Below, in pieces: positions 6,724-14,047 of a stretch of 19,570 nucleotides of DNA; the first letter of the stretch is position 1, and every line of letters starts with the position of its first letter. The stretch spans positions 1 to 19,570 of the forward strand of contig CAZEPJ010000081.1 of assembly GCA_964514105.1 (NCBI GenBank), given 5' to 3'. Under the pieces are notes generated by a model that saw only the letters and a program-made list of their open reading frames with translations, ran no database searches and was not told where the DNA came from. Source of the stretch: CAZEPJ01 sp964514105 (GTDB lineage: Bacteria > Desulfobacterota > Desulfocorpusculales > Desulfocorpusculum). The position numbers and the translations under genes were made by a program.

Positions 6724-7935
6724 ATGACGCAGGAGGCGGGCGCGCTGCCCTTGAGCGGGGTCCGGGTGGTGGAACTGGGGCACTTCGTGTTGGGGCCGAC
6801 CTGCGGCCTCGTCCTGGCCGACCTGGGCGCGGAGGTGATCAAGATCGAGCGGGCGCCGGAGGGCGACGAGACGCGCCGGCTCCAGGGCATGGGTGTGGGC
6901 TTCTTTCATTACTTCAACCGCAACAAGCTGAGCCTGACCCTGGATCTCAAGGGGGAGGAGGGAAAGGGGATCCTCAGGCGGCTCATCGCAGCCTCGGACG
7001 TGCTGTGCGAGAACTTCGGCCCCGGGGCCATGGCCCGACTGGGCTTCGGGTACGAGGCGTGCGCCAAGCTCAACCCCCGGCTCATCTACTGCGCCCTCAA
7101 GGGGTTCATGCCCGGGCCGTACGAAAACCGCCTCAGCCTGGACCACCTGGTCCAGATGATGGGCGGGCTGGCCTACATGACCGGACCCCAGGGGCGGCCC
7201 CTGCGGGCGGGCGCCTCGGTCATCGACATCATGGGCGGGGTGTACGGGGCCCTGGGCATCATCACGGCCCTGTACGAGCGCACCCGCACCGGGCGCGGCC
7301 AGCTCGTCCGGGCCACGCTCTTCGAGGCCGTCGCCTTTCTCATGGGCCAGCACATGGCCATGATCGCCTTCACCGGGGAGCCGGCCCCGCCCATGCCCGA
7401 AGGGGTCATGCCGTGGGGGGTCTACGACCTGTTCGCCACGCGAGACGGCGAGATGATCTTCATCGGCATCACGGGGGATCAACAGTGGGAGCGATTCTGC
7501 CAGGGCTTCGGCCTGGATGATCTCCTGGCGGACGAGCGGTTGAACAGCAACAACAAGCGGATCCAGGAGAGGGCATGGTTCATCCCCCGCATCCAGGAGG
7601 CCGTGGCCAGGGAGCCCATGGAGCGCGTGGTGGCCCTGTGCGATGCCTCCTGCGTGCCGTACGCCCCCATTGCCAGGCCGGATCAGCTCTTCGAGGACCC
7701 CCAGCTGAACCAGGGCGGGGGCCTGGTGGAGACGGTCCTGCCCGACGGGAGAAAGACCAAGCTTCCCAAGCAGCCCCTGCGCCTGGGCGACCGTGACCTG
7801 GGGCTGAGGCGCGAGCCCCCCCGCATGGGGGAGGGGAGCCGGGGGATTCTCCAGTCCATCGGGTTCACCGGGGAGGAGATCCAGGGCTTCCTGGACCGGC
7901 GAGTGGTGGCCGTGGACAGCCGGGTCTCCGGTTGA
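6724..7935 (+). CDS. class III (CaiB/BaiF) CoA-transferase
   Basis: This 403-residue protein belongs to the family III CoA-transferases, which move CoA between carboxylic acids through an aspartyl-CoA intermediate without losing the thioester energy. It has the N-terminal VVELGHFVLGPTCG and LADLGAEVIKIE signature (15-42), NRNKLSLTLDLK (65-76), and a likely catalytic aspartate D168 in ASVIDIMGGVYGALGI (164-179). The C-terminal portion has the usual DQQWERFCQGFG and VPYAPIARP segments. The ATG at 6724 follows GAGGAGAGG closely. Relatives include formyl-CoA:oxalate, succinyl-CoA:citramalate/mesaconate and carnitine CoA-transferases. Between an HMG-CoA-lyase-type enzyme and a carboxylate transporter, activation of a hydroxy-dicarboxylate from a donor such as acetyl- or succinyl-CoA is the natural reading (inference). 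Confidence 0.93.
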   Translation: MTQEAGALPLSGVRVVELGHFVLGPTCGLVLADLGAEVIKIERAPEGDETRRLQGMGVGFFHYFNRNKLSLTLDLKGEEGKGILRRLIAASDVLCENFGPGAMARLGFGYEACAKLNPRLIYCALKGFMPGPYENRLSLDHLVQMMGGLAYMTGPQGRPLRAGASVIDIMGGVYGALGIITALYERTRTGRGQLVRATLFEAVAFLMGQHMAMIAFTGEPAPPMPEGVMPWGVYDLFATRDGEMIFIGITGDQQWERFCQGFGLDDLLADERLNSNNKRIQERAWFIPRIQEAVAREPMERVVALCDASCVPYAPIARPDQLFEDPQLNQGGGLVETVLPDGRKTKLPKQPLRLGDRDLGLRREPPRMGEGSRGILQSIGFTGEEIQGFLDRRVVAVDSRVSG

Positions 7936-8044
7936 CGGGCCGCGGGGAGGCAGGCGGAAGGGGACCACGGGGAGGGCGTTTGGGGGAGCGGCCCGACCGG
8001 GATCCCTGACTTCGACGGTGGTCCCATGCGGCAGGGACGGGGCC

Positions 8045-8064
8045 GGGCGCGCGTGGCGGCGCCC
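8045..8064 (+). other. hairpin with short T-run upstream of tctC
   Basis: In the 170-nt gap between the CoA-transferase and TctC genes, GGGCGC (8045-8050) and GCGCCC (8059-8064) form a perfect 6-bp GC stem with an 8-nt loop. The stretch GGGGTTTT follows about 7 nt later. It could act as a partial terminator or processing site, so that enzymes and transporter are expressed at different levels. No convincing promoter was seen in the gap, and the rest of it holds nothing else I can name. Confidence 0.3.
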
Positions 8065-8105
8065 CAGCAGGGGTTTTCCAACGATCCGGAAAGGAGGGTG
8101 AGAAA

Positions 8106-9095
8106 ATGAGTCGGTGCAAGCGTCTCGGGTGGATGGGGTGTCTGGCTGGGGTGCTCATGTCCCTGGTTCCCGGCGTGTCTGCGGCGGCGTACCCGGACAA
8201 GCCGGTGGAGTTCATCGCGCCGGCCAATCCTGGGGGGGGATGGGACCTGACCTGCCGCATGTCCGCCAAGGTGCTCAAGGAAGCCGGCCTCGTGGCGCAG
8301 CCCGTCACGGTGGTGAACAAGCCCGGGGGGTTCGGGGTGGTGGCCATGACCGACATCGTCCGCAACCGGGCCAAGGACCAAAACGTGCTCATCGCCTTCT
8401 CGGCGGTCCTGACCACCCAGATGGCCATCAAGAAGAACCCCTTCACGTACAAGGACATCACCCCGGTGGCGGCCCTTTTCGTGGACTACGGGACCATTGC
8501 CGTGCGCAAGGACGCCAAGTACGCGACCTTCAAGGACCTCCTGGAGGACTGGAAGAAGCAGCCGGGGGTGCTCACCTTCGCGGGGAGCTCCCCGCCCGGG
8601 GGGCTGGATCACATGCGCATCGCCATGATGGCCAAGGCCCTGGGGCTCAAGGTGCAGGACCTGCGCTATGTGGCCTTTCAGGGGGGCGCCGACGCCCTGG
8701 GGGCCCTCCTGGGCGGCCACGTGACGGCCTTCGTGGGGGAGGCCGGGGAGATCGCGGGACACGCCGAGTCGGGCACCATTCGGCCCCTGGCCCTCCTGGC
8801 CGACCGCAAGCTCACGGGGATCTTCGAGAAGGTCCCCCTGGCCAAGGAGTTCGGGGTGGACGTCACGTCGCCCAACTGGCGGGGCTTTTACGCGCCGCCC
8901 GAGATGAGCAAGGAGGCGCTGCAGTACTGGGAGGGGGCCTTCGCCAAGATGGTGGCCACCAAGGAGTGGAAGGAGGTCCTGGAGAAGCAGGCGTGGGTGG
9001 ACCTGTTTCTCACGGGCGACAAGCTCAAGAAATTCCTCGATGACGAGCTTTCCATGTACCAGAACCTGGCCAAGGAACTGGGGCTCGCGCAGTAA
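8106..9095 (+). CDS. tctC: tripartite tricarboxylate transporter (TTT) substrate-binding protein, TctC/Bug family
   Basis: This 329-residue periplasmic receptor has a Sec-type signal peptide (MSRCKR, a hydrophobic core, then PGVSAAA with likely cleavage around residues 26-28 before YPDKP). The mature start YPDKPVEFIAP and the PGGGWD loop (42-47) are typical of TctC/Bug proteins, where that loop contacts the carboxylates of the ligand. Further family marks are KPGGFGVVAM and PPGGLDHMRIAMM. A very strong ribosome binding site, AAGGAGGGTG, lies just before the ATG. The stop overlaps the next start as TAATG. It is expected to deliver the pathway's acid to TctAB. Ligands of such proteins include citrate, tartrate, aromatic and dicarboxylic acids, so the exact substrate is open. 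Confidence 0.95.
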   Translation: MSRCKRLGWMGCLAGVLMSLVPGVSAAAYPDKPVEFIAPANPGGGWDLTCRMSAKVLKEAGLVAQPVTVVNKPGGFGVVAMTDIVRNRAKDQNVLIAFSAVLTTQMAIKKNPFTYKDITPVAALFVDYGTIAVRKDAKYATFKDLLEDWKKQPGVLTFAGSSPPGGLDHMRIAMMAKALGLKVQDLRYVAFQGGADALGALLGGHVTAFVGEAGEIAGHAESGTIRPLALLADRKLTGIFEKVPLAKEFGVDVTSPNWRGFYAPPEMSKEALQYWEGAFAKMVATKEWKEVLEKQAWVDLFLTGDKLKKFLDDELSMYQNLAKELGLAQ

Positions 9096-9541
9096 TGAAT
9101 GGGGAGCGCATGGGGGCCCTGGTGGCCCTGATCCTGGGGTCCGGGTACCTGTGGGAGGCCTTGTTCATGGAGGATGTCTCCATCGGGGACCCCCTGGGCC
9201 CCAGAGCGTTTCCCCTGGTCCTGGGGGGGAGCATGGTCGCCCTGGCGCTCTCCCTGGTCGTCCGTCCGTCGCAGGCGCCGTCCCAAGGCTTCAGCCGGAG
9301 CATGGGGAGCGTCATGGCCCTGGCCGGGTTGCTGGGGGTCTACGGCTTCGGCATCGAGTGGATCGGGTACCCCGCGGCCACGTTCCTGTTCCTGCTCGTC
9401 ACCTCGCGGCTCCTGGGGGAGAGGTCGTGGGGCGTGGGCCTGGGCGTCTCCGCGGGGCTCAGCCTCGGGGTGTACGCCTTGTTCACACGGATCCTGGATA
9501 TCCCGCTGCCACTGGGGGTGATAGGGAGGCTCATGGGGTAG
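9095..9541 (+). CDS. tctB: TTT transporter small membrane subunit, TctB
   Basis: This 148-residue protein has four predicted membrane helices (about residues 6-22, 39-57, 70-87 and 92-136 as two closely spaced helices), the usual TctB topology. It retains the early ...GDPLGPRAFPLVLG... segment seen in TctB proteins between helices 1 and 2. The ATG shares its A with the TAA of tctC, so translation is coupled. The sequence of TctB subunits is poorly conserved; assignment rests on size, topology and position between a TctC and a TctA gene. It should form the membrane complex with TctA and is needed for ion-driven uptake of the TctC ligand. Confidence 0.9.
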   Translation: MNGERMGALVALILGSGYLWEALFMEDVSIGDPLGPRAFPLVLGGSMVALALSLVVRPSQAPSQGFSRSMGSVMALAGLLGVYGFGIEWIGYPAATFLFLLVTSRLLGERSWGVGLGVSAGLSLGVYALFTRILDIPLPLGVIGRLMG

Positions 9542-9548
9542 GCATGCC

Positions 9549-11048
9549 ATGATGGACGTCCTGCATCACCTGGGGTACGGTCTTCAAATCGCCCTTGCCC
9601 CTATCAACCTCCTGTACGCCTTCATCGGGTGCCTGGTGGGCACGCTGATCGGCGTGCTTCCCGGCATCGGACCCGCCGGAGGGATGGCCCTCCTGATCCC
9701 GCTGACATACGGAAAGGAACCCGCTTCGGCTGTAATCCTGCTGGCGGGGATCTACTACGGGGCCATGTACGGGGGTTCGACCACCTCCATTTTGCTCAAC
9801 GTGCCGGGAGAGGCGGCCTCGGTGGTCACGGCCCTGGACGGCCACCAGATGGCCAGGAAGGGACTGGCCGGTCCGGCCCTGTCCATCGCCGCCGTGGGCT
9901 CGTTCATCGCCGGAACCCTGGGCGTGGTCCTCCTCATGATGATCGGGCCCCCCCTGGCCCAGGTGGCCCTCCAGTTCGGACCGGCGGAGACCTTCGCCCT
10001 CATGGTCTTCGGCCTCTCCATGGTGACCAGCCTGGCCGGCAAGTCCCTGCGCAAGGGGCTGGTGGCCACGATCCTGGGCCTGATGCTGGCAACGGTGGGG
10101 AGCGACCTGCCCACGGGGATCATCCGATTCACCTTCGGCGTCCCCAAGCTCATGGAGGGGATGGACGTCATCGTGGTGGCCATCGGCCTGTTCGCCGTCT
10201 CCGAGGTCCTGACCAGCGCCGAGGAGATGCGCGAGTCCCGCTTCGTCCTGGAGAAGGTCTCCCGGATCTGGCTCTCGCTCCAGGACTTCATGAGGAGCGC
10301 CGGGGCCATCCTCAGGGGCACCATCCTGGGGTTCTTCATCGGGGTCCTGCCCGGGGCGGCCCACGTCACCGCCTCTTTCCTCTCGTACACCCTGGAGAAG
10401 CGGCTCTCCCGGGATCCGGATCGGTTCGGCAGGGGGGAGATCCGAGGGGTGGCCGCCCCCGAGTCGGCCAACAACTCGGCGGCGTGCGGGGCCCTCATTC
10501 CCTTGCTGACCATGGGCCTTCCCGCTTCGGCCGTGACCGCGGTCCTGTACGGGGCGTTGCTCATGACCGGGGTCCGGCCCAGCCCGTTTCTGTTTCAAAA
10601 GCACCCGGACGTGGCCTGGGGGCTCATCGGCAGCATGTACATCGGCAACGTCATGCTCCTGATCCTCAACCTGCCCCTCATCGCCCTGTGGGTCCGGATC
10701 CTGAGCACCCCGCCGCGGTGGCTCTTTCCCATGGTCCTCGCGGTTTCGTTCGTGGGCGTGTACAGCGTCAATCGCTCCCCCCTGGACCTCCTCCTGGCCA
10801 CCATCCTGGGGGTGCTGGGCTTCTGCATGCGCAAGCTCGACTATCCCCTGGCCCCCGTGATCCTGGGGTTGGTCCTGGGGGACCTCCTGGAGCAGGCGTT
10901 GCGCCAGACCCTCATGATCTCGGGTGGGAGCCTGGCGATCTTCTGGCGAAGCGCCATCGCCATGGTCCTGTTCGCATTGGCCTTGCTGGTCGTGCTGGCC
11001 CCCAGGGTCTTGTACCGGGCGTCTTCGAGGTTGGAGCCGGAGACGTGA
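9549..11048 (+). CDS. tctA: TTT transporter large membrane subunit, TctA
   Basis: This 499-residue polytopic membrane protein has about 12 helices. It shows the TctA hallmark GTLIGVLPGIGPAGG (31-45) near the N-terminus, plus a related second copy, LGFFIGVLPGAAHVTAS, in the middle of the protein. The two copies reflect the internal inverted duplication of the family. GIYYGAMYGGSTTSILLNVPG (67-87) and APESANNSAACGALIPLL in the second half are also typical. The start at 9549 lies 7 nt after tctB; an upstream ATG at 9544 is out of frame. TctA is the cation-coupled channel that translocates the ligand handed over by TctC. With tctC and tctB it makes a complete system. Confidence 0.96.
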   Translation: MMDVLHHLGYGLQIALAPINLLYAFIGCLVGTLIGVLPGIGPAGGMALLIPLTYGKEPASAVILLAGIYYGAMYGGSTTSILLNVPGEAASVVTALDGHQMARKGLAGPALSIAAVGSFIAGTLGVVLLMMIGPPLAQVALQFGPAETFALMVFGLSMVTSLAGKSLRKGLVATILGLMLATVGSDLPTGIIRFTFGVPKLMEGMDVIVVAIGLFAVSEVLTSAEEMRESRFVLEKVSRIWLSLQDFMRSAGAILRGTILGFFIGVLPGAAHVTASFLSYTLEKRLSRDPDRFGRGEIRGVAAPESANNSAACGALIPLLTMGLPASAVTAVLYGALLMTGVRPSPFLFQKHPDVAWGLIGSMYIGNVMLLILNLPLIALWVRILSTPPRWLFPMVLAVSFVGVYSVNRSPLDLLLATILGVLGFCMRKLDYPLAPVILGLVLGDLLEQALRQTLMISGGSLAIFWRSAIAMVLFALALLVVLAPRVLYRASSRLEPET

Positions 11049-11054
11049 TGCTGA

Positions 11055-11080
11055 GAGGGGTCCCCCCCCGGGGGGGCCTC
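11055..11080 (+). other. C/G-run hairpin between tctA and dctM
   Basis: The 48-nt gap holds eight C followed directly by seven G (11062-11076), flanked by GAGG (11055-11058) and CCTC (11077-11080). The whole can fold into a very stable stem. No T-run follows. It marks the boundary between the two transporter sets and could impede ribosomes or polymerase, or protect one mRNA half. Confidence 0.4.
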
Positions 11081-11096
11081 CTGGAGAGGGACGATC

Positions 11097-12395
11097 ATGG
11101 GTGAGGCCCCCTTGGTGGCGTTGCTCCTCCTGGCGCTCATCGCGCTGGGGGTGGAGATCTTCATCGCGCTTGGCGTGGCGGGGTGCTTGGGCATCCTCCT
11201 TTTCAGGGGGCCGGACGCCCTAGCCCTGGCAGCCACCTCCTTCTTGGGCCAGGTGACGACCTTCGAGCTCCTGGCCCTGCCCCTGTTCGTGCTCATGGGG
11301 CACGTGCTGGGAAAAAGCCCCATCGGGGGGGACCTCTTCCACGTGGCGTCCCGATGGCTCTCGTGGCTCCCGGGGGGGCTTGCCATCGCCTCGGTGGGGG
11401 CCTGCACCGTCTTCGGCGCGGTGAGCGGGGTGAGCGTCGCCGGGGTGGCGGCCATCGGCTCCATGGCCGTTCCCGAGATGATCAAGCGGGGCTACTCGGT
11501 GCGGATCGCCGCCGGGTCCATGGTGACCTCCGGGGCCCTGGCCATGCTGATTCCCCCCAGTGTCCCGTTCATCATCTACAGCGCCATCACCGGGGAGTCC
11601 GTGGCCAAGCTCTTCATCGGGGGAATCGTCCCGGGCCTGATCCTGGCACTCATGATCAGCCTCTACATCCTGGTGCGGGTGCTGATCTCCCCGGGGCTGG
11701 CCCCGGCGGCCGTGGACCTCCGGGCCACCTGGCGGGAGCGCTGGGCCAGCCTGGGCCGCATCTGGCACGCGGCCATCCTCATCCTGCTGGTCCTGGGCTC
11801 CATCTACCTGGGGGTGGCCACCCCCACCGAGGCCTCGGCCCTGGGCGCGGCGGGGGCGTTTTTCATCGCCGGTGCCGTGTACCGCAACACGGATCTCCAG
11901 AAGATGATCCAGATCCTGGGCGAGGGGCTTCGGATCAGCGTGGCCATCATGCTCATCATGGGGTGCGCCAAGATCTTCGGGGACTACCTGAACATGGTGC
12001 GCGTGCCCCAACAGCTCAGCAGCTTCCTCCTGGGGCTTGAGCTCCCCAATACCGTCACGATCCTGGCCATACAGGCCCTGCTCATCCTGGGGGGGATGTT
12101 CGTGGACGCGGCCTCCCTGGTGGTCATCACCACCCCCATCCTCCTTCCGCTCATCAAGGCCATGGGGTACGATCCACTCTGGTACGGGATCATCCTCGTG
12201 ATCAACCTGGAGCTGGCCGTGGTGACGCCGCCCGTGGGGCTCAATCTCTACACCCTGCGCGGCTGCTGCCCGTCCCTCCAGCTGGAGGACATCATCAAGA
12301 GCAGCATCCCGTTTCTGGTGGTGGAGCTCATCTGTCTCATCATCTTCTCCCTGTATCCCCCCCTGAGCCTCTGGTTGCCGAGCCTGGTGAAATGA
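11097..12395 (+). CDS. dctM: TRAP transporter large permease, DctM type
   Basis: This 432-residue membrane protein belongs to the DctM family of TRAP transporters (ion-transporter superfamily, roughly 12 helices). Typical segments are FELLALPLFVLMGHVLG (57-73), FGAVSGVSVAGVAAIGSMAVPEM (106-128), TSGALAMLIPPSVPFIIY (144-161) and the C-terminal ELAVVTPPVGLNLY. The ATG at 11097 has a GGAGAGGG site upstream. DctM is the sodium-coupled translocator that works with the DctQ small subunit and the periplasmic DctP receptor; both follow directly. Here the permease precedes the receptor and small subunit (M-P-Q order), whereas P-Q-M is the familiar order in C4-dicarboxylate dct operons. It immediately follows a complete TTT system, which is unusual. 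Confidence 0.95.
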   Translation: MGEAPLVALLLLALIALGVEIFIALGVAGCLGILLFRGPDALALAATSFLGQVTTFELLALPLFVLMGHVLGKSPIGGDLFHVASRWLSWLPGGLAIASVGACTVFGAVSGVSVAGVAAIGSMAVPEMIKRGYSVRIAAGSMVTSGALAMLIPPSVPFIIYSAITGESVAKLFIGGIVPGLILALMISLYILVRVLISPGLAPAAVDLRATWRERWASLGRIWHAAILILLVLGSIYLGVATPTEASALGAAGAFFIAGAVYRNTDLQKMIQILGEGLRISVAIMLIMGCAKIFGDYLNMVRVPQQLSSFLLGLELPNTVTILAIQALLILGGMFVDAASLVVITTPILLPLIKAMGYDPLWYGIILVINLELAVVTPPVGLNLYTLRGCCPSLQLEDIIKSSIPFLVVELICLIIFSLYPPLSLWLPSLVK

Positions 12396-12435
12396 TTCCA
12401 TAACCCAAAGGGGCCAAAGCCCGAAGGAGGTCGAC

Positions 12436-13476
12436 ATGAAACAGCTCAGCAGAAGAGGGTTCATCAAGTGCGGGGCGGCTGCCACGGCTGCCCTGGCGGT
12501 CTCCCACAACCCCTTGCGGGGCGCGGCCCTCGGCGCGCCGCCCACGATCACCGGTGTCACGTACCTGACCCCGGCGTACGAGGACCTCTTCCCCCCCATC
12601 GTCGGTTTCGTGGAGCGGCTCAAGAAGCACCCGGAGCTCATGAAGATCGATTTTTTCGACTCGGGCACCCTGGTCAAGGCCGACGACCAGACGGCCGCCC
12701 TCCGGGCGGGCACCATCCAGTTCATGTTCCACACCAGCTCGTACATCACCCGCACATTTCCCATCCTGGGCATCACCGGGCTTCCCACCCTGTGCGACTA
12801 CCTGTACGCCCACGGGGAGCGGCTGGACATGGAGTCCCCCCTGTGGAAGCTCATCAACGACGTCCTGGCCAAGGACAACGTGTTCATGATCACGGCCGGC
12901 GGGGCCGTGCTGGAGCCGGAGTACATCTGGAGCGGGGCCAACAAGGTGGGCAGCCTGGCCGACCTCAAGGGGAAGCGCTGCCGGGTGGTGAGCTACGAGG
13001 CCGAGGAGGTGCTGAAGCCGTACGGCGTGGCCGGGGCCCGGATCCCCTCATCCGAGCTCTACCTGGCTGTGCAGCGGGGCACGGTGGATGCCACCCTGGC
13101 CAACCTGGGCACGGTCATGGGCCGCAAGCTCTACGAGCAGGTCAAGTACTGCTACAAGCTCCCCGTGACGGGCTTCACCATCTCCATTTTCCTCCTCAAG
13201 GACAAGTGGGACGCCCTGCCCGACAAGGTCAAGGCGGCGTTCTGGGACGCGGCCAAGTGGTACGAGCAGAACTCGGCCCCCATGGTCAACAAGAAGTATT
13301 ACCCCGAGACGTATTGGCCCCGCATCCAGAAGGCAGGCATCCAGGTGATCAATCCCACCGAGGCCGAGCTCAAGGACTTCGAGGAGAAGAGCAAACCGGT
13401 ATGGGAGTGGTGGAAGAAGCAGGTGGGCGAGGCGGTGGGGCAGAAGGCCATTGATCTCAGCCGGGGTCTGTCATGA
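12436..13476 (+). CDS. dctP: TRAP transporter substrate-binding protein, DctP family
   Basis: This 346-residue periplasmic receptor has a twin-arginine signal (SRRGFIK at 5-11, then an alanine-rich core and likely cleavage around residue 34). It is therefore probably exported folded through Tat, unlike the Sec-type TctC in the same operon. DctP-family features include the ALRAGTIQFMFHTSSY region (110-125 area), LADLKGKRCRVV, and SELYLAVQRGTVDATLANLG, where RGTVDA-type segments close the ligand cleft. Such receptors usually bind carboxylates through a conserved arginine in the strand after DLKG, here R in CRVV. A perfect ribosome binding site, GAAGGAGGT, precedes the ATG. The last codon overlaps dctQ by ATGA. 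The ligand is not decidable from sequence, but probably an organic acid. Confidence 0.95.
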   Translation: MKQLSRRGFIKCGAAATAALAVSHNPLRGAALGAPPTITGVTYLTPAYEDLFPPIVGFVERLKKHPELMKIDFFDSGTLVKADDQTAALRAGTIQFMFHTSSYITRTFPILGITGLPTLCDYLYAHGERLDMESPLWKLINDVLAKDNVFMITAGGAVLEPEYIWSGANKVGSLADLKGKRCRVVSYEAEEVLKPYGVAGARIPSSELYLAVQRGTVDATLANLGTVMGRKLYEQVKYCYKLPVTGFTISIFLLKDKWDALPDKVKAAFWDAAKWYEQNSAPMVNKKYYPETYWPRIQKAGIQVINPTEAELKDFEEKSKPVWEWWKKQVGEAVGQKAIDLSRGLS

Positions 13477-14009
13477 ACGGGGTGGCGGCGGGGCCCATGG
13501 GCCCCTTGGGCTGGGCTGCGCGGACAGGCGGATGGGTTGGGATGGCGGGGCTGGCCTTCATGATGCTGAGCATCCTGTACGACGTGGCCATGCGGTACGT
13601 CTTCGCCGCCCCCACCCACTGGGCCCTGGAGGTCAATACGTTTCTCCTGGCCCTGCTATGCACCCTCCCGGCCGCCGAGGTCATGCGGTCGGGCGGGCAG
13701 ATCCGGGTGATGTTCCTGGTGGAGCGGCTGTCGCCAGCGGTGAGGGCCCGCCTGGATGGTTTGCGGCATGCGGCGGGCCTGTTCTTCTTTGCCATCATGG
13801 CCTGGAAGGGGGCCCTTGTGGCCTTTCAAGCCTGGCAGCACAACGACCGCATGTCCACCTCCCTGGGGACCCCCCTGGTCATCCCGTACCTGTTCCTGCC
13901 CGTGGGATTCGGGCTCCTGGGGCTCCATTGCCTGACGCGGCTCGTCTCCGCTACCAGGGGCGGCACCCGGCGGGGTGCGGCAAAGGACGGGGCAGGCCAG
14001 CAGATCTGA
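13473..14009 (+). CDS. dctQ: TRAP transporter small permease, DctQ type
   Basis: This 178-residue protein has four predicted membrane helices (about residues 20-41, 51-69, 96-116 and 133-158), the standard DctQ layout. The segment YDVAMRYVFAAPTHWALEVNTF fits the conserved DctQ pattern of R-Y-V-F followed by W-x-x-E. It starts inside the dctP stop (ATGA, 13473-13476), so receptor and small subunit are translationally coupled. DctQ bridges DctM and the receptor. It is the last gene of the eleven-gene operon. The 38 nt after its stop meet a convergent gene, with no T-run terminator visible. Confidence 0.93.
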   Translation: MNGVAAGPMGPLGWAARTGGWVGMAGLAFMMLSILYDVAMRYVFAAPTHWALEVNTFLLALLCTLPAAEVMRSGGQIRVMFLVERLSPAVRARLDGLRHAAGLFFFAIMAWKGALVAFQAWQHNDRMSTSLGTPLVIPYLFLPVGFGLLGLHCLTRLVSATRGGTRRGAAKDGAGQQI

Positions 14010-14047
14010 GGGACGCAGCGGGGCTTCATCGGCGCCCATCCCGGGGC

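Noticed and set aside
9629..11104. Long second frame over tctA (491 codons)
   Set aside because: Its translation is rich in G, P, R and H with no membrane helices and is a frame shadow of the clear TctA sequence.
11220..12788. Minus-strand frame of 522 codons across dctM and dctP
   Set aside because: It is antisense to two convincing transporter genes, and its charged, low-complexity composition matches a shadow.
14010..14047. Possible bidirectional terminator between dctQ and the convergent Rossmann gene
   Set aside because: Only short, interrupted complementarities (GGGA/TCCC, GGGC/GCCC) and no T-run on either strand.
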